Shown: positions 12,460-18,072 of the stretch, one piece after another
Layout: the number at the start of each line of letters is the position of its first letter
Numbering within the stretch: the stretch's first letter is position 1
Source of the DNA: Candidatus Forterrea sp.
GTDB lineage: Archaea > Iainarchaeota > Iainarchaeia > Iainarchaeales > JAAZKV01
Assembly: GCA_020717885.1 (NCBI GenBank)
Contig: DYDN01000006.1
Coordinates: 1 to 18,072 of the forward strand
Length of the DNA: 18,072 nucleotides
Direction of reading: 5' to 3'
Translations under genes and position numbers: made by a program
The notes under the pieces: model-generated
Database searches by the model: none
Seen by the model: only the letters and a program-made list of their open reading frames with translations
Told to the model about the DNA's origin: nothing

Positions 12460-15096
12460 ATGGCTAAAGAAAAATATGTATATATGTTTGAAGAAGGAGA
12501 CAAATCCATGAAGAATTTGCTCGGGAATAAGGGGGCAAATCTTGCAGATATGACTAAAATTGGTCTGCCTGTACCAAGAGGATTTATTATCACAACTGAT
12601 GTTTGCAGATATTATTATGCTAATGGAAGAAAATATCCTGAAGTTTTGCAGGAACAAGTACTTGATGCGGTAAAGCGACTTGAAAAATCTACTGGAAAGA
12701 AATTCGGGGACCCAAAGAATCCCCTTTTAGTTTCTGTTCGCTCAGGCTCTGTTGTTTCAATGCCTGGAATGATGGATACAATCCTAAATCTTGGAATAAA
12801 TGATGCGGTTGTTGAGGGGCTCGCAAAAGGCACAAAGAACGAGAGATTCGCTTACGATTCGTATAGGAGATTTGTTACAATGTTTGGTGACGTTGTAATG
12901 GGAATGGAACGCTCAAAATTCGAACATATAATGGATGAAATAAAACACAAAAACAAAATAAAACTTGATACAGAAATGACTGTTCCAATGCTAAAGGAAC
13001 TTGTAACAAAGTTTAAGGAAATTTATAAGAAAGAAACTAACGAGGATTTCCCTCAGGACCCAATAGAGCAGTTGAAGCGCTCACAGGGAGCGGTATTTGG
13101 TTCATGGGAAACAGAAAGAGCGGTAATTTATAGAAGACTAAATCACCTCTCAAGCGAACTAGGAACCGCTGTTAATATCCAGGAAATGGTTTTTGGTAAC
13201 ATGGGTGAGGACTCTGGAACCGGAGTTGCTTTCACAAGGAACCCTTCTACTGGGGAAAACAAATTCTACGGCGAATTCTTAATGAACGCGCAGGGTGAAG
13301 ATGTTGTTGCGGGGATTAGGACTCCAAAGAAAGTTGAGGAACTTGGTAAAGTTCTTCCTAAGGTTTACAAAGAGCTTGTTGAAATCAGAAACAAGCTTGA
13401 GCAGAGTTATAAGGACATGCAGGATTTTGAGTTCACGATTGAACACGAAAAACTCTACATGCTCCAAACTAGAAATGGTAAGAGAACTGCTCACGCTGCA
13501 GTAAAAATCGCGGTTGATATGGTTAATGAGAAATTAATTTCACAAGAAGAGGCAGTGCTAAGAGTTGACCCTGCTTCACTTGGCCAATTACTCCACAAAC
13601 AGTTTGATCCTAAGCATAAATATGAAGTATTAACAGAAGGGCTTCCTGCTTCACCTGGTGCTGCAGTTGGAAAAGTAGTTTTTAATGCCGCTGATGCTAA
13701 GATGTGGGCGGAGAAAGGAGAGAAAGTAATCCTCGCAAGGCTAGAAACCTCCCCTGAAGATATTGAAGGAATGCATTCTTCAGTTGGAATATTAACAGCA
13801 AGAGGGGGAATGACTTCTCACGCCGCTGTTGTTGCAAGAGGAATGGGTAAGTGCTGTGTATCAGGGTGCGATGAAATCGTAATGAATGAGAAAGGAAAAA
13901 TGTTCACTTGTAAAGGAAAAGTAGTAAAAGAAGGGGACACTATTTCGCTCAACGGTTCAACTGGCCATGTAATTTTAGGCGCAGTTCCTGTTGTAGAACC
14001 AACTCTCTCAGGGGACTTCGCAATATTAATGAAGTGGGCTGACGGATTTAGAACACTCAAAGTAAGAACAAACGCTGATACTCCAAAGGATGCGCAAATC
14101 GCAAGAAACTTCGGAGCAGAAGGAATCGGACTTGTTCGAACAGAGCACATGTTCTTTGACGCTACAAGAATCAAAGCGGTTAGAGAAATGATACTCGCAA
14201 AGGATACTGCTGGTAGAAAGAAAGCTCTCGCAAAGATTGAGCCTTACCAGATAGAGGACTTTGAGGGAATCTTCACAGCGATGAATGGATTACCAGTAAT
14301 TATTAGAATGCTTGATCCGCCGCTCCACGAGTTTTTGCCAAAGGAAGAACAGACAAAGGAAATAGAGGAGCTCGCAAAAGAACTTGGAGTAACTTCAAAA
14401 GAAGTAAAGGAAACAATTGTTGCGCTCCACGAATTTAATCCAATGCTTGGATTTAGAGGATGCAGACTTGCAGTTGTTTATCCTGAAATAATGGAGACAC
14501 AAGTAAGAGCTATATTCAAAGCCGCGATGAATGTTGCAAAGAAAGGAGTAAAAGCGATTCCTGAAATTGAAATCCCGATTGTTGGAACAATAAAGGAATA
14601 CTCTCCTCTTGCTGAATTAACTCGCAGAATAGCTAAAGAAGTTGGAGCACAAGGAAAAGTTCACTATACAATCGGCTCAATGCTTGAAGTTCCTAGAGCC
14701 GCACTCACTGCTGATGTTATCGCAAAGGAAGCAGAGTTCTTTTCATTTGGGACAAACGATTTGACTCAAATGACTTGCGGATTCTCAAGAGATGACTCTG
14801 CAAAGTTCCTAATACCATATGTTGAGAAAGGAATTTATGCACGCGACCCATTCCAGTCAATTGACCAAGAAGGAGTAGGACTCCTAATGAAAATGGCTGT
14901 AGGACTCGCACGCGGAGTAAAACCAGGAATAGATATTGGTATTTGCGGTGAGCACGGAGGAGACCCTGCTACTGTTGAATTCTGTCACAGAATTGGGATG
15001 AGTAATGTTTCATGCTCCCCATACAGAGTACCAATCGCAAGACTCGCAGCAGCACACGCTGCGATTAAGGAAAAGCAGGCGAAGGGAAAGAAGTAA
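12460..15096 (+). CDS. ppdK: Pyruvate, phosphate dikinase
   Basis: This 878-residue enzyme interconverts pyruvate + ATP + phosphate and phosphoenolpyruvate + AMP + pyrophosphate, linking glycolysis and gluconeogenesis. It has the full length and domain order of the family. The N-terminal ATP-grasp nucleotide-binding domain has GNKGANLADM near residue 22 and SVRSGSVVSMPGMMDTILNL near 89. The central phosphohistidine domain has GGMTSHAAVVARGMGKCCV with catalytic His454, and the C-terminal PEP/pyruvate barrel has RMLDPPLHEF and CGEHGGDP with acid/base Cys829. All key residues are present. The ATG at 12460 is preceded by a strong AGGAGGA six bases upstream; a GTG seven codons earlier would include that site and is unlikely. 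It stands alone, with its own promoter and terminator. Confidence 0.98.
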   Translation: MAKEKYVYMFEEGDKSMKNLLGNKGANLADMTKIGLPVPRGFIITTDVCRYYYANGRKYPEVLQEQVLDAVKRLEKSTGKKFGDPKNPLLVSVRSGSVVSMPGMMDTILNLGINDAVVEGLAKGTKNERFAYDSYRRFVTMFGDVVMGMERSKFEHIMDEIKHKNKIKLDTEMTVPMLKELVTKFKEIYKKETNEDFPQDPIEQLKRSQGAVFGSWETERAVIYRRLNHLSSELGTAVNIQEMVFGNMGEDSGTGVAFTRNPSTGENKFYGEFLMNAQGEDVVAGIRTPKKVEELGKVLPKVYKELVEIRNKLEQSYKDMQDFEFTIEHEKLYMLQTRNGKRTAHAAVKIAVDMVNEKLISQEEAVLRVDPASLGQLLHKQFDPKHKYEVLTEGLPASPGAAVGKVVFNAADAKMWAEKGEKVILARLETSPEDIEGMHSSVGILTARGGMTSHAAVVARGMGKCCVSGCDEIVMNEKGKMFTCKGKVVKEGDTISLNGSTGHVILGAVPVVEPTLSGDFAILMKWADGFRTLKVRTNADTPKDAQIARNFGAEGIGLVRTEHMFFDATRIKAVREMILAKDTAGRKKALAKIEPYQIEDFEGIFTAMNGLPVIIRMLDPPLHEFLPKEEQTKEIEELAKELGVTSKEVKETIVALHEFNPMLGFRGCRLAVVYPEIMETQVRAIFKAAMNVAKKGVKAIPEIEIPIVGTIKEYSPLAELTRRIAKEVGAQGKVHYTIGSMLEVPRAALTADVIAKEAEFFSFGTNDLTQMTCGFSRDDSAKFLIPYVEKGIYARDPFQSIDQEGVGLLMKMAVGLARGVKPGIDIGICGEHGGDPATVEFCHRIGMSNVSCSPYRVPIARLAAAHAAIKEKQAKGKK

Positions 15097-15109
15097 GTTC
15101 TAATTTATT

Positions 15110-15149
15110 AGTGAAAGGGCAATTACTCTTTCACTTATTTGTTTTTTTA
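15110..15149 (+). terminator. Hairpin and T-run terminator after ppdK
   Basis: AGTGAAAG (15110-15117) pairs with CTTTCACT (15128-15135) around a 10-base loop, followed by TATTTGTTTTTTT. It starts 13 bases after the ppdK stop codon. Confidence 0.7.
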
Positions 15150-15210
15150 GTCTTGATGCGCCCCCGCAACCTTTTTAATAGCATGCACTCCAAATGCATA
15201 TGGTGTGTAT

Positions 15211-15498
15211 ATGGTTGATTCAAGGTTGTCGATTTCGCCTTTTTGCAATAAGGTTTTGAATGTGATTAAGGCGAAGTATGATTTGCCGGACAAGAGCGCG
15301 GCGCTTAACAAGTTTGCAGAGATTTATGGCAGACTCGAGGTTGAGAAGAATCCTGATGATGAATTATGGAGGGCACTCTCAAAACTCAAGAGCCCAAAAA
15401 ACGAGTTGAGTGCTAAAGAGAAAAAGAAAGTTGCAAAAGCGCTTGAAGGGAAGGAGGCGTCATATATTTTCGGGCGCCTTGGCTTGAAGTATCCCTGA
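15211..15498 (+). CDS. Small RHH-like protein (DUF2683-like, antitoxin-type)
   Basis: This 95-residue protein is basic and helical. Its first ~40 residues (ISPFCNKVLNVIKAKYDLPD followed by KSAALNKFAEIYG) resemble archaeal ribbon-helix-helix proteins of the DUF2683 kind, often found as orphan or toxin-linked antitoxins. That is recalled family knowledge, not a search. The C-terminal half (KNELSAKEKKKVAKALEGKE) is Lys-rich and unassigned. The ATG at 15211 is about 30 bases downstream of a TATA-like TTTTTAATA (15172-15180) and lacks a clear Shine-Dalgarno; a GTG two codons upstream is possible. Its 3' end overlaps, on the opposite strand, the last 39 bases of the PIN-toxin remnant. No intact toxin partner is present. 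Confidence 0.7.
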   Translation: MVDSRLSISPFCNKVLNVIKAKYDLPDKSAALNKFAEIYGRLEVEKNPDDELWRALSKLKSPKNELSAKEKKKVAKALEGKEASYIFGRLGLKYP

Positions 15499-15661
15499 GA
15501 ACTCTTTGAAATGTTTTAAGTTCCTCGTTATTATAAAATCTGCACCGGCTTTTTTGGCAAGCACCACATGCAGAGCATCAGCATAATTATTTGGCTAGAG
15601 TTTGTGCGCTTCAATAGTGTCATTTTCGTTAGGATTAATTAAAATAATTTTCTTTGCAAAA
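15460..15661 (-). pseudogene. PIN-domain (VapC-like) toxin remnant
   Basis: The minus strand reads FAKKIILINPNENDTIEAHKL, a stop (TAG at 15597-15595), then PNNYADALHVVLAKKAGADF and IITRNLKHFKEFSGILQAKAPENI before TGA at 15462-15460. The second half is the typical end of a PIN ribonuclease: the conserved Asp of ADALH and the ITRNxxxF signature. About half the protein, with the first catalytic acidic residues, is missing upstream, because the antitoxin stop codon follows immediately. In relatives a Lys is expected where the TAG stands, so one substitution could explain it. The toxin must be inactive. Confidence 0.8.
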
Positions 15662-15826
15662 TTATTGTTTTGGTTTTTTATCAAAGTAGCCCATATCCAC
15701 GAGTTTTAGGAGAACGAGCTGTTTTACAACATCCGCTCGCGTGCAGCCCACTTTGTCAATTAACTTATCAATTGCGTCAACTTGTTCCTTTGAAAAATAA
15801 GGACTTATTCGATATCCTTGCACCAT
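15662..15826 (-). CDS. Small antitoxin-like protein (VapB-type, probable RHH)
   Basis: This 54-residue protein starts MVQGYRISPYFSKEQVDAID and continues KLIDKVGCTRADVVKQLVLL. It has a short N-terminal strand followed by two helices, the pattern of ribbon-helix-helix DNA-binding antitoxins (strand RISPYF, helix QVDAIDKLID, helix TRADVVKQLVLLKLVDMG). It is immediately followed by the VapC remnant, so it was the antitoxin of a type II toxin-antitoxin pair. It is intact. The ATG at 15826 is ~25 bases after a TATA box TTTATAAAC (minus strand, 15857-15849) with no Shine-Dalgarno, so the mRNA is probably leaderless. Three repeats of CTAATSAGTG around its promoter and that of metK are likely binding sites. 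The fold assignment is inferred. Confidence 0.7.
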   Translation of the reverse strand: MVQGYRISPYFSKEQVDAIDKLIDKVGCTRADVVKQLVLLKLVDMGYFDKKPKQ

Positions 15827-15833
15827 ACAGTAA

Positions 15834-15905
15834 CTAATCAGTGCTTAGAGTTTATAAAGCTTTCTGGGTTTATAGTGACTAATGAGTGCGGTCCCTAATG
15901 AGTGA
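15834..15905. repeat. Three CTAATSAGTG repeats, probable operator
   Basis: Direct repeats CTAATCAGTGC (15834-15844), CTAATGAGTGC (15879-15889) and CTAATGAGTGA (15895-15905) lie in the divergent gap between the antitoxin gene and metK. The core ACTNATNAGT is itself nearly palindromic in the first two. Copy 1 lies between the antitoxin's TATA box (15849-15857) and its ATG. Copies 2 and 3 follow a TATA-like GGTTTATAG (15868-15876) that could drive metK. They are likely operators of the RHH antitoxin. Confidence 0.6.
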
Positions 15906-15930
15906 CTGCAAAAATCTACGGGGTGTTTTA

Positions 15931-17076
15931 ATGAAGAGATATTTCGCAAGTGAATCAATTACGGAGGGGCATCCGGATAAAATATGTGACGGAATAAGCG
16001 ACGCAATACTTGATGCATGCTTGGCTCAGGACCCAAATACAAGAGCGGGAATTGAAACTGTTGTCACAACGGATTTTTGCTGTGTTGTCGGAGAAGTTAC
16101 AACTAAAGCTAATGTTAATTTTGAGGAAGTTGCAAGAAAAAAAATAAAGGAGATTGGATATACTGATCCAAGTCTTGGCTTCTCAGATAAATCACAAGTT
16201 ATGATACGAATTCATAAACAAAGCCCCGATATTTCGCAGGGAGTAACTGAGGGAGAAGGGGATTTTAAGGAACAGGGCGCGGGGGACCAGGGAATGATGT
16301 TTGGTTATGCATCCACTGATACACCGGAACTAATGCCATTGCCAATAATGCTTGCGCATGCGCTCTCAAGAAAACTTGCGGAAGTAAGAAAGAATGGGGT
16401 AATAAAGGAAGTTCTTCCTGATGGAAAGAGCCAAGTAACTGTTGAGTATGAGGATAATACTCCAAAGAGAGTGGATAATGTTGTTATTGCAATCCACCAC
16501 AAAGAATGTGATATGACTGAACTTCGAAAACAAGTACTTGAAAAAGTAATAAAACCGGTTCTTGGGAAATGGATGGATGCAAAAACAAGAGTATTCATTA
16601 ACGCTACAGGAAAATTTGTTCTTGGGGGGCCAACAGCTGATTCTGGTCTAACTGGAAGAAAGATAATTGTTGATACGTACGGCGGAATGGGCAGACACGG
16701 CGGAGGCGCATTCTCAGGAAAAGATCCTTCAAAGGTTGATAGAAGCGCGGCATATGCTGCAAGATACGTTGCAAAAAATGTTGTTGCTGCTGGGCTAGCT
16801 GATAAGTGCGAAGTACAGGTCTCTTACTGCATTGGTTTTGCTGAGCCGCTAAATATTCACGTTGAGTGCTTTGGGACAAATAAACTTCCTGAAGAGAAAA
16901 TTGGGGAGCTTATTAGAAAGAACTTCTCGCTAAAGCCAGCGGACATAATAAAAGTGCTTGATCTTAAGAAACCAATTTATCATAAGACAAGCGCGTATGG
17001 TCACTTCGGCAAAAACGATTTGCCTTGGGAAAAAACAGATAAGGCAGCTGAATTAAAGAAACAAGCAGGGCTCTAA
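15931..17076 (+). CDS. metK: S-adenosylmethionine synthetase, bacterial type
   Basis: This 381-residue enzyme makes S-adenosylmethionine from methionine and ATP, releasing phosphate and pyrophosphate. It follows the bacterial/eukaryotic family: SITEGHPDKICDGISDAILD (His14 and Asp16 at the ATP site), GAGDQGMMFGYA (Asp119), GGPTADSGLTGRKIIVDTYG and GGGAFSGKDPSKVDRSAAY (Lys264). It ends with the family's DLPWEKTDKA. Most archaea use a separate, strongly diverged enzyme, so transfer from bacteria is likely. The ATG at 15931 has GGGGTG five bases upstream and is where homology begins; the 15 residues of open frame upstream are not conserved and lie over the CTAATGAGTG repeats. The repeats near its promoter suggest control by the neighbouring antitoxin-like protein. 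Confidence 0.97.
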   Translation: MKRYFASESITEGHPDKICDGISDAILDACLAQDPNTRAGIETVVTTDFCCVVGEVTTKANVNFEEVARKKIKEIGYTDPSLGFSDKSQVMIRIHKQSPDISQGVTEGEGDFKEQGAGDQGMMFGYASTDTPELMPLPIMLAHALSRKLAEVRKNGVIKEVLPDGKSQVTVEYEDNTPKRVDNVVIAIHHKECDMTELRKQVLEKVIKPVLGKWMDAKTRVFINATGKFVLGGPTADSGLTGRKIIVDTYGGMGRHGGGAFSGKDPSKVDRSAAYAARYVAKNVVAAGLADKCEVQVSYCIGFAEPLNIHVECFGTNKLPEEKIGELIRKNFSLKPADIIKVLDLKKPIYHKTSAYGHFGKNDLPWEKTDKAAELKKQAGL

Positions 17077-17105
17077 GTGAGAGTCACTGCTTTTTGTTTT
17101 TTAAT
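17076..17105 (+). terminator. Short hairpin and T-run terminator after metK
   Basis: AGTGA-GAG-TCACT (17076-17088) starts at the last base of the metK stop codon and is followed by GCTTTTTGTTTTTTAATAA. The stem is only five pairs, but the T-runs are long, as is common for archaeal termination. Confidence 0.6.
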
Positions 17106-17112
17106 AAGGATT

Positions 17113-17223
17113 TCATTGTAAATTTGCAAAGTCTTCCTCATTTATTTTTGCGAGCTCAAGTATTCCTTTTAGTGTCCCAATTTTGAGTTCCTTGTGAAGG
17201 GGAACCACAGTTAAGTTAAATCT
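17113..17223 (-). pseudogene. HicA toxin remnant (C-terminal part)
   Basis: The minus strand reads RFNLTVVPLHKELKIGTLKG then ILELAKINEEDFANLQ before TGA at 17115-17113. This is the second half of a HicA mRNA interferase: the strand leading to PxHKELKxGTLxxIL and the final helix. The first half, with the glycine-serine and catalytic His region (GSHHxx), is absent and a stop precedes the fragment. No HicB partner is visible. The break coincides with the start of the racemase fragment on the other strand, so both were probably cut by the same rearrangement. Confidence 0.75.
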
Positions 17224-17518
17224 TTACCAAAAAGCATTTTCAAAATCAGGGGTTGAAGTAATTTCCCCAAATGAAGAACAACAAATAGTTCTCAACAGCG
17301 TTATTGGGCACGTAATGGGCGGGAGTCAAGGCGAGGAAGATGTTAAAGCGCTTAATGAAATTGGGGAGAATTATAAAAATCAGGGCGCGGAGGCAATTAT
17401 GCTGGGGTGCACCGAGATTCCGCTTGCAATAAATCAAAGCCACACAAAAATAAAATTATTTGATGCCTTGCAGATACTTGCTGAGTGTGCTGTGAAGTAT
17501 TCCTTGGGAAAGAAGTAG
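17216..17518 (+). pseudogene. Asp/Glu racemase remnant (C-terminal half)
   Basis: The open frame reads LNLYQKAFSKSGVEVISPNE, later VIGHVMGGSQGEEDVKAL, then GAEAIMLGCTEIPLAINQSH and ends FDALQILAECAVKYSLGKK. This is the C-terminal half of an aspartate/glutamate racemase, with the second catalytic Cys in MLGCTEIPL. The N-terminal half, with the first catalytic Cys, is missing. No start codon with a Shine-Dalgarno is seen; an internal ATG at 17315 would give only 67 residues. The enzyme needs both cysteines, so this is almost certainly not active as a racemase. It ends one base before the end of the MBL fragment on the other strand. Confidence 0.82.
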
Positions 17519-17519
17519 T

Positions 17520-17894
17520 TTATTTTCTAACCGCAAACATCTTTCCGTGTCCGGGTATCACAAAATCTGAATTCTTTAAAATCAACTCTCTGCTTTTCTT
17601 AAGTTCTGCCGGGGTTGTCGCGTAAGTGTCATTCTCGGGAGAATATTCTTTCCAGAAAACATCCCCGCAGATTGCAACAACCCCGTTTTTTGTATTAACT
17701 AGAAGCGAGAGGCTGTCAATGCTGTGCCCGGGGGTTCTTATGATTCTAATGTCCTTTGTGAAATTTTCTTTCCATGGCGCTTCTTCCTTGTCCTCATCCC
17801 AAATCCCAAAGTATTCTACGGTTTTTGCATTTGGGAACATTCCTATGTTTCGGTAATGGTCAATGTGTGAGTGCGTAATAAAAACAAAATTTAT
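17520..17894 (-). pseudogene. Metallo-beta-lactamase-fold hydrolase, N-terminally truncated
   Basis: The frame opens after a TAG (17897-17895) and reads INFVFITHSHIDHYRNIGMF, then DIRIIRTPGHSIDSLSLLV, VVAICGDVFW and FVIPGHGK. These are the HxHxDH, His, Asp and His metal-binding motifs of the MBL superfamily in order, so the metal site is complete. The expected N-terminal ~60 residues (first beta strands) are missing and the sequence upstream turns into hairpin-rich non-coding DNA. The only ATG (17840) lies after the HxHxDH motif. It is therefore a 5'-truncated gene. The subfamily resembles small lactonase/glyoxalase-like hydrolases, but I cannot name the substrate. Confidence 0.8.
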
Positions 17895-18072
17895 CTAGTC
17901 GAGCGGGAAATCTGCACCTTTTAAGGTGCGGATGGAAGCGAGCTAATTTTTCTTTTCTTGTGTTGTTTATCTCTCGCGCAGCGTGGCGCTGTCGCGCCAC
18001 ATTTGAGCTGCACAGGAGTTCGTTCGAACATGAATGATTTGGTTAGCGGAGCTCATAGCTTATTTCAGTGTG
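17895..18072. other. Non-coding stretch with hairpins, unassigned
   Basis: I see no supported gene here. Two strong inverted repeats stand out: ATCTGCACCTT-TT-AAGGTGCGGAT (17911-17934) and GTGGCGC-TGTC-GCGCCAC (17983-18000). A smaller GTTCG-TT-CGAAC lies near 18020-18030. A T-rich tract AATTTTTCTTTTC (17945-17957) follows the first and resembles the tract after tRNA-Leu at 3691. It could be the end of a structured RNA or part of a palindromic repeat cut off by the window edge. Confidence 0.4.

Noticed and set aside
13818..14174. 118-codon minus-strand frame
   Set aside because: It is the shadow of ppdK across its phosphohistidine region.
18010..18060. Possible tRNA or C/D-box RNA suggested by GTTCGTTCGAAC and TGAATGAT
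   Set aside because: No acceptor or anticodon stem could be built and no box D was found at a sensible distance.

Overview
The window looks like a chromosomal segment of an archaeon, probably a small-genome (DPANN-type) lineage; the exact group is inference. Archaeal signs: a HerA/FtsK-family ATPase with an archaeal-style intein, a tRNA-Leu with an intron at the canonical archaeal position 37/38, TrmB-family regulators, AT-rich TATA-like boxes 25-30 nt upstream of several start codons that have no leader, and GGTGA Shine-Dalgarno sequences 4-7 nt before the other starts. MetK is of the bacterial type, which suggests gene transfer.

Layout. (1) 85-2685: HerA-like ATPase interrupted by a 434-residue intein between Lys and Ser of its P-loop. 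(2) 2764-3408: unrecognised coiled-coil protein on the minus strand with a hairpin/T-run terminator. (3) 3566-3687: intron-containing tRNA-Leu(UAG), followed by a strongly structured non-coding stretch. (4) 3817-12041: a mirror-image pair of NitT/TauT-type ABC importers. The left arm is SBP1 (frameshifted) > ATPase > permease, reading leftward. The right arm is SBP3 > ATPase > permease, reading rightward. Between them lie a second binding protein (SBP2) and three TrmB-like regulators, one truncated to its DNA-binding domain. Inverted repeats sit in each divergent regulator/SBP gap and are likely operators. (5) 12103-12356: small basic protein split by a one-base frameshift. (6) 12460-15096: pyruvate, phosphate dikinase. 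(7) 15211-15826: an RHH-like small protein, an intact small antitoxin-like gene and the broken remains of its PIN toxin. (8) 15931-17076: S-adenosylmethionine synthetase. (9) 17113-17894: fragments of a HicA toxin, an Asp/Glu racemase and a metallo-beta-lactamase-fold protein, each missing its N-terminal part. (10) 17895-18072: non-coding sequence with hairpins.

How it works together. The two importers each need a membrane-anchored binding protein, a two-domain pore and an ATPase. The adjacent TrmB-like proteins very probably sense the imported solute, or a product of it, and control the divergent binding-protein genes. The substrate cannot be named from sequence. SBP1/regulator 1 and SBP2/regulator 2 are paralogous modules sharing the same upstream C5-TT-G5 element; the first copy appears to be decaying, unless the base missing from a homopolymer in SBP1 is an assembly error. 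A similar homopolymer frameshift occurs in the small basic gene, so sequencing error must be considered for both. The right end carries the debris typical of toxin-antitoxin and accessory-gene turnover beside conserved housekeeping genes.
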